From Bacillota bacterium (GTDB taxonomy: Bacteria; Bacillota; UBA4882; UBA8346): a stretch of 8,105 nt of DNA. The position numbers and the translations under genes were made by a program. The stretch covers positions 1-8,105 of the forward strand of contig JANQHU010000177.1 in assembly GCA_028282485.1 (NCBI GenBank), in the 5' to 3' direction. Shown here one piece after another: positions 1 through 5,926 of this stretch. Each line of letters starts with the position of its first letter. Positions within the stretch are counted from its first letter, which is position 1. The notes under the pieces are model-generated. The model saw only the letters and a list, made by a program, of their open reading frames with translations, searched no databases and was not told where the DNA came from.

Positions 1-136
1 GTAGGATGTTTGCCAATTCCATCTATTTCTTTTACGAAATCAGTTCTTACAAAATTTTTCCTTATAAAGTCTTTTTCTTTATTTTTCTGCTACCATTACT
101 CTTACTAATTGTATATTTGGGGAAAAGAAAATCTCT

Positions 137-171
137 AAAAAAATACTCCCTAACTGGAACACAGTAGAGAG
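137..171 (-). terminator. Intrinsic terminator of the SnoaL-like gene
   Basis: Read on the minus strand, CTCTCTACTG (162-171) pairs with CAGTTAGGGAG (146-156). This gives a 10-bp stem with one bulged T, one G-T wobble and a 5-nt loop (TGTTC). TA and a run of seven T (137-143) follow directly. It lies 48 nt past the stop codon of the 219-725 gene. The stem plus T-run layout is the classic Rho-independent form, so the leftward transcript very probably ends here. Confidence 0.8.
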
Positions 172-218
172 CAATTGATAATTAATTAGCATTTATTTTT
201 AAATTTTAGTTTTATCAA

Positions 219-725
219 TTATTTTTGGGGTATTAAACCGAGTTGTTTCATCATCGACATGTCATCGGTTAAACGCCAGTGAGCAATAATTTGGCCTTTT
301 TTAATTTGTTCAATTTGCATTTGTTTAATGTCGATTTTTTTACCAGTAGCCGGAATACCAAAAAAGTTTCCGAGATGAGTCCCAGTGATGCGACTGCGGA
401 TAGCAATTTTATCTTTTCCGTAGACTACGTCAAGAACTTCGTATTTTAAGTCAGGAAAACCCGCCCGCATTCCTAGAACAATAGGCTTAAGTCCTTCGGG
501 TCCTGGTTTCGGGTTAGGCATGCCAGGGCTATGATTAACAAAGGTAGGAGCAATAATTTTATCTAAAATAGCTAGAGAACCACCATTCCATACTTGTTGA
601 TACTGCTCCACTAATTTTTCTAAATTATTCTGGCACCTGTTTTTGGCCATGGTAATACTAAAGGTTGATATTACAAAGGAAAAGACAATGAGCATGGCAA
701 TAATTAATCTTTTTTTGTTTGGCAT
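219..725 (-). CDS. Exported SnoaL-like (ester cyclase-type) protein
   Basis: This 168-residue protein has an N-terminal signal peptide: charged MPNKKR, a hydrophobic stretch at about 7-25, and likely cleavage near TMA-KN at about 27. The mature part (about 31-165) matches the SnoaL-like/ester cyclase family of the NTF2 cone fold. Matching features are NHSPGMP (64-70), R87 with AGFPDLKYEVLDV (88-100), SRITGTHLGNFFGIPATGKK (111-130), HWRLTDD (149-155) and the closing QLG (161-163). Family members include polyketide cyclases, but most are uncharacterised small-molecule-binding or isomerase-like proteins, so no substrate can be named. Length fits one domain plus a signal peptide. The ATG start is set by AGGAGG 8 nt upstream. 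The gene is alone on the minus strand, with its own promoter and terminator. The export signal is the odd feature, because most relatives are cytoplasmic. Family assignment is strong; function is unknown. Confidence 0.85.
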   Translation of the reverse strand: MPNKKRLIIAMLIVFSFVISTFSITMAKNRCQNNLEKLVEQYQQVWNGGSLAILDKIIAPTFVNHSPGMPNPKPGPEGLKPIVLGMRAGFPDLKYEVLDVVYGKDKIAIRSRITGTHLGNFFGIPATGKKIDIKQMQIEQIKKGQIIAHWRLTDDMSMMKQLGLIPQK

Positions 726-733
726 AAAAAATT

Positions 734-739
734 CCTCCT
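734..739 (-). promoter_or_regulatory. Ribosome binding site of the SnoaL-like gene
   Basis: AGGAGG on the minus strand lies 8 nt before the ATG at 725. It decides the start. It also overlaps the stop codon (TAG, 738-740) of a possible 9-codon leader frame that starts with TTG at 767. Confidence 0.8.
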
Positions 740-863
740 AATTAATTTTTAGTTGTAAAATTGTCAAAAATTTTTAAAAAACCTCCTTAATTTTAATTTA
801 GTTTCTAAAAAACAGTTTAAAAGCAAATAACATAAATTATAACAAAATTAAACTCATGATATA

Positions 864-892
864 ATTATATAGTTATTTTTTTTTCCAGTCAA
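864..892 (-). promoter_or_regulatory. Sigma-70-type promoter for the SnoaL-like gene
   Basis: On the minus strand a -35 box TTGACT (887-892, 5 of 6 consensus bases) and a perfect -10 box TATAAT (864-869) are separated by exactly 17 nt. Transcription would begin near 857, leaving a leader of roughly 130 nt before the ATG at 725. This is the best promoter match in the window. Confidence 0.75.
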
Positions 893-1096
893 CCAAGTTT
901 TTGTTAATTAAATGTTAAAAATATGAATATAAATGATAAATTATTATTTTGATGTGTAGATTTTTTTTAGAAATTAATTAAATAATAAAAAAATATTGAA
1001 GAAAAAAATTAAATTATGGTTAAATAGTATTAAATTTGTATTTTTTTAATTATCAAATTTCGAAAAATAATAAAATAATTTATATTTACTTAGTTG

Positions 1097-1157
1097 GTTA
1101 ATATTAAATTTATCTAATTGAACTGTATACTTTTTTGGTATATTATGTTAATATTAA
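1097..1157. repeat. Repeated palindrome flanking the promoter, candidate operators
   Basis: The 11-nt sequence GTTAATATTAA occurs at 1097-1107 and 1147-1157. Its last ten bases, TTAATATTAA, are a perfect palindrome. The copies lie 50 bp apart on the same face of the rightward promoter, one before the -35 box and one just after the -10 box. A further TTAATATT follows at 1162-1169. The arrangement resembles a two-site operator, but the background is so AT-rich that chance is a real alternative. Confidence 0.35.
1118..1146 (+). promoter_or_regulatory. Promoter for the Ser-rich protein gene
   Basis: TTGAAC (1118-1123, 4 of 6 consensus) and TATTAT (1141-1146, 5 of 6) are 17 nt apart. Transcription would start near 1153, about 44 nt before the GTG start and before the ribosome site AAAGGATG. 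It is the only well-spaced pair I found close to this gene. Confidence 0.55.
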
Positions 1158-1180
1158 GATATTAATATTTTTTAGATTTG

Positions 1181-1188
1181 AAAGGATG
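1181..1188 (+). promoter_or_regulatory. Ribosome binding site deciding the GTG start at 1197
   Basis: AAAGGATG ends 8 nt before GTG at 1197. It supports the non-ATG start; the next in-frame ATG codons (residues 68 and 70) would remove the Asn-rich N-terminus and lack a comparable site. Confidence 0.6.
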
Positions 1189-1196
1189 ATTTGTAA

Positions 1197-2393
1197 GTGA
1201 AAATAAGCGGTAACGGTCCAAAATATAATCCTAATCCTACTAATAATCGTGGGTGTGATTCCAAATATTCTCCTAACAATTTAAATACAATATTAGATCA
1301 AAAATACGGCGAAAATCCTGGCGATACAATTTCATTTAAGGCTAACTCTCAAAAAGTAGATCTTGCTAATGATAACTTGTCTAAAATTTATCATAAAATG
1401 GGAATGAATGCTGAAACTAAAGGCAACCCCTTTACCAAGATTATCGCCCAATTAAGGAAAGAGCCATCTGGTTCCCAGCTACCCACGGAAGTAGCAGATA
1501 AAATGCGTACTATGGAAATTTTAGAAGGGGTCTTTAATAAAAGAGCAGCCAGTGGAATTAAGAGAATAGGGAGATTAGTTACTAATTGCTTGGGATGCAC
1601 AACCTCTAGTGCTGAAATTGCAGCGGAAAATTACCAATTTGCCGGTAATTATTTAGCACAGATGTTAAGGGGAGTAAACCTGTCCCAACCAAATGAACTG
1701 CTACAATTACAACAGTTTCTGGGTCGGTTAGGATTGGCAGGCCTCAATTTATCCTTAATCCAAAATCAAAAGATGGGAGATCCTGAAGCTATCGCCCAGT
1801 TAGGAAATAGTTTTGGTCAAGTATTAAGTAACTATGCTCGACGCAAAGATAGCTCGGCCATTTTAGCCAATTTAAATGCGCTACCAGAGGAAGGGAGCAG
1901 TTTATCTCCAGGAAACTCTGGGCTTTTTACTCCTAGTCAATTAGGGTTAGAGCCTTTTTCTGACTTTGGTAGCAATGCTTCCTCGCAATCAGTAAGAAAA
2001 AAATCACCTCTAACACAACAAAACTTAGACTTATTAAACTTACAAAATACCAGTTCTTCAGGACAAGGAGTCGGTAGTTCAAGTGGAAGTACAACCTTAT
2101 CAAGATTGAGGGAATATGTTGATCCTTGGACCGAAGGGACACCATCATCAGCAGGAGTATCCTCCACTTCGGAATCATCTTCATTTCAATCAGATTCAGC
2201 AGAAAATCCATCGTTAGATCAGACGGAACGTTCAAATTCTTCAACTTCTGAGTTCTCTTTATATCCATCATCCCAAAATCCTTCCTATTCTTCTTCATCA
2301 GATTCATCAGGAGGAGATAACAGCTGGAATCCTAATCCTCCGCCTGTAACATATTATTGCCAAGAAGCTGTCGATCGGGAGTATGATTTTTAA
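1197..2393 (+). CDS. Unrecognised protein with Ser-rich C-terminal region
   Basis: I do not recognise a family for this 398-residue protein. Three zones can be seen. Residues 1-60 are Asn/Pro/Gly-rich and look disordered. Residues about 60-230 are predicted mostly helical, with Leu/Gln-rich stretches (LLQLQQFLGRLGLAGLNLSL at 168-187) and a CLGC pair (131-134). Residues 231-375 are about 30% Ser (44 of 145, counted by hand), with runs such as SSTSESSSF and SYSSSSDSS, then a short PNPPP/YYCQE tail ending in EYDF. There is no signal peptide, membrane segment or lipobox. The start is GTG. The gene has its own promoter and terminator, so it is probably monocistronic. Long low-complexity tails like this are common in secreted or surface-acting proteins and in phage or host-interaction proteins, but that is only suggestive. 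The reading frame is convincing because it has a ribosome site and ends just before a strong terminator; the function is unknown. Confidence 0.75.
   Translation: MKISGNGPKYNPNPTNNRGCDSKYSPNNLNTILDQKYGENPGDTISFKANSQKVDLANDNLSKIYHKMGMNAETKGNPFTKIIAQLRKEPSGSQLPTEVADKMRTMEILEGVFNKRAASGIKRIGRLVTNCLGCTTSSAEIAAENYQFAGNYLAQMLRGVNLSQPNELLQLQQFLGRLGLAGLNLSLIQNQKMGDPEAIAQLGNSFGQVLSNYARRKDSSAILANLNALPEEGSSLSPGNSGLFTPSQLGLEPFSDFGSNASSQSVRKKSPLTQQNLDLLNLQNTSSSGQGVGSSSGSTTLSRLREYVDPWTEGTPSSAGVSSTSESSSFQSDSAENPSLDQTERSNSSTSEFSLYPSSQNPSYSSSSDSSGGDNSWNPNPPPVTYYCQEAVDREYDF
1887..2321 (+). repeat. Ser-rich low-complexity coding tract
   Basis: This part of the 1197-2393 gene encodes residues 231-375. Serine makes up about a third of residues 285-375 (33 of 91 by hand count). 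The DNA is dominated by irregular TCA, TCT and TCC triplets, for example around 2287-2312, without a fixed repeat unit. Such tracts can change length by slippage, so homologues may differ here. Confidence 0.6.
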
Positions 2394-2469
2394 CGACAAG
2401 TTTTTTACCAGTAAGAGTTGGCCAACCATCGACTTACCCACTACGAAGGTTGCCTTTGCCAAAAAAATT

Positions 2470-2512
2470 ACTTTTTTAGTCACAAGGATTGTGAAACTAA
2501 AAAAGTTTTTTT
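2470..2512 (+). terminator. Intrinsic terminator after the Ser-rich protein gene
   Basis: ACTTTTTTAGT (2470-2480) pairs perfectly with ACTAAAAAAGT (2496-2506) over 11 bp. Inside it CACAA pairs with TTGTG (2481-2493) around a GGA loop, with AA bulged on the 3' side. A run of seven T (2506-2512) follows. Seven A at 2461-2467 lie just upstream, so the hairpin could also work for transcription from the right. Confidence 0.85.
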
Positions 2513-2517
2513 ATAAT
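2489..2517 (+). promoter_or_regulatory. Promoter overlapping the terminator, for the metallopeptidase gene
   Basis: A perfect -10 box TATAAT (2512-2517) lies 17 nt after TTGTGA (2489-2494, 4 of 6 consensus). The -35 box sits in the terminator's hairpin and the -10 box begins in its T-run. Transcription would start near 2524, about 33 nt before the ATG. It is the only good candidate between the terminator and the gene. Confidence 0.5.
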
Positions 2518-2545
2518 ATTAATGTCAGTTAATTAGTGCTAACCT

Positions 2546-2550
2546 AGGAG
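2546..2550 (+). promoter_or_regulatory. Ribosome binding site selecting the ATG at 2557
   Basis: AGGAG ends at 2550, directly against an in-frame TTG at 2551 but 6 nt before the ATG at 2557. The spacing favours the ATG, making the protein two residues shorter than the longest frame. Confidence 0.75.
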
Positions 2551-2556
2551 TTGATC

Positions 2557-3282
2557 ATGGAAAGAATCTTTGAGGTAAACAACTTGGCTATCCCTTATAC
2601 TATCGCTGAAAGTAAGCGGAGTAGCTATTTGCGCTTAGAAATGGGATTTCAGGGGTTAAAAGTAGTCAAACCAGTTCGGGTTAGCTTAAGGGAAGTCGAA
2701 AGGTTGTTGGAAACCAAGCGTAATTGGATTTTGAAACATTATCAACGGTTCCAGGCAGGGCAAGCAGCTCAGCCGCAACGCTTTTGGAAAACAGGGGAGA
2801 GTTTGCTCTATCGGGGGCAGAGTTATCCCTTACGTTTTTTTAACCATCCCCAAGAGCAGCTTCACATTGCGTTGCAGCAAGGGGAGTTTCATATTTTCCT
2901 TAATCCCCATTGGTCGGCGGTAGAAAGAAAGACTTTTCTGGAGCAGGCTTTTCGCCTTTGGTTTAAGCAAAAGGCGGAAGTTGTGATTAGGGAGCGGCTA
3001 GCTTACTTTTGTCGGCGCAGTGGTTTTACCTTTAACACCCTGCGCATTAAAGAACAGAAGACCCGCTGGGGAAGTTGTTCCCACAAAGGCAACTTGAATT
3101 TTAACTGGAAGTTACTGATGGCACCTCCTTGGATTTTGGATTATATTGTGATTCATGAGATTTGTCATTTGAAATACTTAAACCATTCCCGGGATTTTTG
3201 GCAGCTAGTAGAGCAATATATGCCTAATTACCGGGAAGCAGAGGCGTGGCTCAAAAAGAATGGTAACAAATTAAGATTATAG
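2557..3282 (+). CDS. YgjP/DUF45-type zinc metallopeptidase
   Basis: This 241-residue protein belongs to the YgjP-like metallopeptidase family (DUF45, gluzincin-like, related to SprT/WLM proteins). The signature is VIHEICHLKYLNHSRDFW (198-215). H200 and H204 of the HExxH motif and H210 are the expected zinc ligands, and E201 is the catalytic base. The upstream block KTRWGSCSHKGNLNFNW (168-184) is equally typical of the family. The N-terminal part (about 1-130) carries the beta-rich region seen in YgjP homologues, and total length is normal for the family. No signal peptide or membrane segment is present, so it should be cytoplasmic. Members are widespread, and their physiological substrates are poorly defined. 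The gene appears to have its own promoter within the preceding terminator. No clear terminator follows it, so some read-through into the secretin gene is possible. Confidence 0.92.
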   Translation: MERIFEVNNLAIPYTIAESKRSSYLRLEMGFQGLKVVKPVRVSLREVERLLETKRNWILKHYQRFQAGQAAQPQRFWKTGESLLYRGQSYPLRFFNHPQEQLHIALQQGEFHIFLNPHWSAVERKTFLEQAFRLWFKQKAEVVIRERLAYFCRRSGFTFNTLRIKEQKTRWGSCSHKGNLNFNWKLLMAPPWILDYIVIHEICHLKYLNHSRDFWQLVEQYMPNYREAEAWLKKNGNKLRL

Positions 3283-3305
3283 CTAATTAATCTTCTCATA
3301 AAATA

Positions 3306-3334
3306 TTTACAAATGGTAGAAAATCCTATATCAT
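3306..3334 (+). promoter_or_regulatory. Promoter for the secretin operon
   Basis: TTTACA (3306-3311, 5 of 6 consensus) and TATCAT (3329-3334, 5 of 6) are 17 nt apart. Transcription would start near 3341, about 53 nt before the TTG start. An AT-only inverted repeat ATTATT/AATAAT (3333-3338 and 3344-3349) covers the expected start point; it could be an operator half-site pair or chance. Confidence 0.6.
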
Positions 3335-3380
3335 TATTTTAGTAATAATCCATGAAATAGTTATAAATATATGATAAGGT

Positions 3381-3386
3381 AAGGGA
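3381..3386 (+). promoter_or_regulatory. Ribosome binding site deciding the TTG start at 3394
   Basis: AAGGGA ends 7 nt before TTG at 3394. That start yields a textbook signal peptide beginning MKKVS, which supports the unusual start codon. Confidence 0.7.
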
Positions 3387-3393
3387 TGGTTTC

Positions 3394-5883
3394 TTGAAGA
3401 AAGTAAGTTTGGTATTTGGTCTTTGTGGCCTACTTTTGGTTAATTTTTTCTTTGTAGGCCCCTTAACAGCGGCGGAAGAATATTTGGATTTTAATTTTAA
3501 AAATACCGATCTCAAAGATGTCTTGCGTCTGTTAGCGGATGCTAAAGGAGTTAATATTCTCGTTGATAAAGAGGTAACCGGAAAAGTGACCCTGCGCCTA
3601 AAGCGAGTAGGGTTTAAAGAGGCCCTGAGTTTAATTGCACAAAAATATCAGCTTACTTATAGTTATCAGAATCGGGTTTATCATATTTCGAAAAAATACC
3701 GCTCCTTTTTAGAGCTGGAGTATGGAGATGAGCTTTTATCAATTAATGCAGTGGAAATAAGACTCCACACCATTATCCGCCGCTTGAATGAGAAGGCGGC
3801 TTTAAATTTAGTTTTGGATGATCAATTAAAACAGCAACGAATTTCTCTAGAATTTCAAGATCTTGCTTTAAAAGAAGGCCTGGAACTTATTTTAAATGAA
3901 GCAAATTGTGAACAAGTCAAAAACGGCCAGATTACCTATATCAAAAAAAGAATTCCGGTGGCAACTCCTTTTAGTGTGCTCTACCGGGAGAATCTTTTGA
4001 CCATCGATGCCGAGGAGGTTCCCATTGCGCTTTTAGCCCGGCGGATTACCGAAAAAACCGGCGTTTCGGTGGTGGTTGACCAGGATTTACAGCAAAAAGT
4101 GACCGTCTTTTTTCAAGATTTAACTTTAGCCCAGGGGTTAGCCCTGCTAGGTGATACTAATAAATTGCAAGTTATTAAAGAAGCAACCGCCTGGCGGATT
4201 ACCAAAAGACGGGGCGGTGATTTGCGGGTCCGCTTTGCCAATAACCGGTTAAGTGTGGCAGCCGATAAGGTGGAGGCTTCATTGTTGATTCAGGAGCTTA
4301 ACCGTCAGACCGGAGCAAATCTGGTCACTGGTTTCGGAGTCCAAGGTCCAATCACGGCCCACTTTCAGAATTTACCTTTAACCCAAGGCTTAAACTTACT
4401 TTTTGAATCCCAAGGCTTAATTGTCGAAAAACGCCCCCACTCTTATTATATCCACAAAAGCAGTACTGCTCAGGGTCGTAATCTGCGGCTTTCTTATAAT
4501 TCGGCTGCGGCTACCTTTGATTTGGAGGTGCAGGCCACACCTCTGGCCACGGTTTTAAGCGAAATGGCCCTCCGGGCTAATTTGAATCTGGTGATCTTAT
4601 CCCAAGTTAATTGGACCATTAATAAAGTGCGATTGCGCCAGGTGAGCTTTGAAGAAGCCCTGGATTATTTATTAAAAGGAACTGTTTTTACCTATAAATA
4701 TCAGCGGGGTACCTATTTAATTGGGGATGGCTTAATTGCCCGGCCGGAAAATGCCGATTTTGCCGAGATTAAAGTCTATCAAATTAAGTATCTAAAAGCA
4801 GCAGAGCTGTTAAAAAATCTGCCGCCCATCTTTAATCGGGGTAATTTTATGCAACTCTCTGGTAAAAATTATTTAGTGGTTTCAGCCCCGGCCACTATTC
4901 AGAAACAATTTGCCGCTTATTTAGCCCAGGTTGATCTGGAGACCCGGGATGTGAAGACGGAAGTCTTTAAAATCAAACATATGAAGGCCGAGGATATCCT
5001 GAAACTATTCCCCCCCTCTATCCCCAAAACTGACATTGTGGCGGTGAAAGAGACTAACTCCTTGGTCGTTACCGGGCCCCAAAACTTAATTAATCAGGTG
5101 GGGGATTACCTGAAAAAAGTGGACCTGGTGAACCCGATGATTGTCTTTGACATTATGGTCTTATCTTTAACTAATTCCGCGGCGGTGGATTGGGATCCGG
5201 CCCATGGAATTAACTCCGTCATTGGTTTTCGGGACGGCAAGCATTTAAACCTGAGCCCCAGTTCGGGAGATGTTGTTCTCAAAAATATCGGTAATGCCTC
5301 CGATGTTTTGGCGGCCATTAAACTACTGGTTACCAAAGGACAAGCAAAAATCTTACAAAATCCGACGATTTCCACCTTGAACGGTCATCAAGTAAACTTT
5401 AACGTTGCCACCAAAAAGAGTTACAAGATTACCACCACTACCGGAACCGGAGATAATCTCACTAAAACCGAATCCGTAAAGACTTTTGATACTGGTCTTT
5501 TTATTAATATTACCCCTTGGGTTTCGGCCAATCAACAGATTACCATGAAGATTAAGCCCAAGTTTAGTGAATACGGTGGTGATACTACCGACGGTTTACC
5601 GTCCACCATTGAGAGAGCTACCGAATCCACGATTCGGGTTAAAGATCATCAAACGGTGATTATCAGTGGCTTGAAAAATAAGCGGAAGATTAAAACCGTA
5701 CAAAAGATTCCTTTACTAGGAGATATTCCCCTCCTCGGTTATCTTTTTAAGAAAGTACGTTATGAGGATAGTCAGGATGAGTTTTTAATCGTGATCACCC
5801 CTTATTTGGTTTATGATGATCCTGGTAAAGCCAAGGTGGAAAAAGAGATTAGGCGGGATCTGGTAGAAAAATTAAAGGATTAA
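3394..5883 (+). CDS. Outer-membrane secretin with five STN-like domains
   Basis: This 829-residue protein is a secretin, the multimeric outer-membrane channel of type II/III secretion, type IV pilus and filamentous phage export systems. A signal peptide (1-27, ending LTAA) is followed by five tandem STN/N0-like modules at about 30-100, 114-185, 201-272, 285-356 and 374-446. Two secretin short (N1/N2-type) domains follow at about 457-516 and 520-578, each with the IK-phi-x-KA-x-(D/E)-(I/L)-L pattern. The secretin barrel domain covers about 583-806, with QNPTISTLNG (655-664) and the C-terminal signature KIPLLGDIPLLGYLF (771-785) then DEFLIVITPYLV (795-806). Overall architecture resembles PilQ/PulD, but these usually carry one N0/STN domain. 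There is no AMIN domain and no obvious pilotin-binding tail. It heads an operon with three exported proteins. I leave the symbol empty because pilQ, gspD or another identity cannot be decided without the partner genes. Confidence 0.93.
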   Translation: MKKVSLVFGLCGLLLVNFFFVGPLTAAEEYLDFNFKNTDLKDVLRLLADAKGVNILVDKEVTGKVTLRLKRVGFKEALSLIAQKYQLTYSYQNRVYHISKKYRSFLELEYGDELLSINAVEIRLHTIIRRLNEKAALNLVLDDQLKQQRISLEFQDLALKEGLELILNEANCEQVKNGQITYIKKRIPVATPFSVLYRENLLTIDAEEVPIALLARRITEKTGVSVVVDQDLQQKVTVFFQDLTLAQGLALLGDTNKLQVIKEATAWRITKRRGGDLRVRFANNRLSVAADKVEASLLIQELNRQTGANLVTGFGVQGPITAHFQNLPLTQGLNLLFESQGLIVEKRPHSYYIHKSSTAQGRNLRLSYNSAAATFDLEVQATPLATVLSEMALRANLNLVILSQVNWTINKVRLRQVSFEEALDYLLKGTVFTYKYQRGTYLIGDGLIARPENADFAEIKVYQIKYLKAAELLKNLPPIFNRGNFMQLSGKNYLVVSAPATIQKQFAAYLAQVDLETRDVKTEVFKIKHMKAEDILKLFPPSIPKTDIVAVKETNSLVVTGPQNLINQVGDYLKKVDLVNPMIVFDIMVLSLTNSAAVDWDPAHGINSVIGFRDGKHLNLSPSSGDVVLKNIGNASDVLAAIKLLVTKGQAKILQNPTISTLNGHQVNFNVATKKSYKITTTTGTGDNLTKTESVKTFDTGLFINITPWVSANQQITMKIKPKFSEYGGDTTDGLPSTIERATESTIRVKDHQTVIISGLKNKRKIKTVQKIPLLGDIPLLGYLFKKVRYEDSQDEFLIVITPYLVYDDPGKAKVEKEIRRDLVEKLKD
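3481..4731 (+). repeat. Five tandem STN-like modules in the secretin
   Basis: Each module of about 70 residues, spaced about 84 to 89 residues apart, repeats one pattern. It has a beta strand ending before a helix (ADKVEASLLIQELNRQTGAN in module 4), a phi-V-phi-D-x-x-V-x-G-x-V-T-x-x strand, and a helix start such as FQDLTLAQGLALL (module 3), FQDLALKEGLELI (module 2) or FQNLPLTQGLNLLF (module 4). Modules 2 to 4 share the F-Q-(D/N)-L start. Modules 1 and 5 are more divergent. Similarity is at protein level; no near-identical DNA repeats were seen, so the duplications are old. Confidence 0.75.
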
Positions 5884-5910
5884 AAGCCCAAGAGAGACTT
5901 ATTTTTATGA

Positions 5911-5916
5911 AGGAGG
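5911..5916 (+). promoter_or_regulatory. Ribosome binding site deciding the GTG start at 5927
   Basis: A strong AGGAGG lies 10 nt before GTG at 5927. That start gives a complete lipoprotein signal peptide, which supports it over later codons. Confidence 0.7.
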
Positions 5917-5926
5917 AGACGATCAA

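Larger units (their letters stand above)
726..1196. other. AT-rich divergent intergenic region
   Basis: These 471 nt between two divergent genes hold no credible coding frame. By hand count G+C is about 12% in 901-1140, far below the neighbouring genes. The region holds a leftward promoter (864-892), a rightward promoter (1118-1146), two copies of an 11-nt sequence containing a perfect palindrome, and several A or T runs of 7 to 9 (for example 876-884, 961-968 and 1041-1047), which suggest bent or easily melted DNA. An orphan Shine-Dalgarno-like TAAGGAGGT lies on the minus strand at 781-789. No RNA gene or hairpin-terminated small RNA was recognised. Confidence 0.7.

Noticed and set aside
1..108. 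Open frames at the left edge: a plus frame to a stop at 106-108, and a minus frame at 1-89 reading like a Lys-rich protein fragment (KNFVRTDFVKEIDGIGKHP).
   Set aside because: The minus frame looks protein-like but has no ATG, GTG or TTG start and no ribosome site in the visible part. The plus frame is short and has the look of its antisense. It may be a degraded gene remnant, but 29 to 35 codons at an edge are too little to call.
173..220. Inverted repeat AATTGATAA / TTATCAATT around the stop codon of the SnoaL-like gene.
   Set aside because: It is almost all A and T, has a 30-nt loop and no T-run, and a much better terminator lies at 137-171.
762..767. A perfect TTGACA on the minus strand upstream of the SnoaL-like gene.
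   Set aside because: No acceptable -10 box lies 16 to 18 nt away, and transcription would begin inside the ribosome site. The 864-892 promoter is far better.
1391..2307. Open frames on the minus strand inside the Ser-rich protein gene.
   Set aside because: They are antisense to a better frame with a ribosome site and terminator. Their length follows from the low-complexity coding tract, and they lack convincing start sites.
2411..2437. Palindrome GTTGGCCAAC (2417-2426) and flanking GTAAG/CTTAC after the Ser-rich gene.
   Set aside because: The two inverted repeats compete for the same bases, neither is followed by a T-run, and the strong terminator at 2470-2512 explains the region's function. 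It is noted only as a possible protein-binding site.
3329..3376. TATCAT and ATGATA as a hairpin that could hide the secretin ribosome site.
   Set aside because: TATCAT is part of the predicted -10 box and would not be in the transcript.
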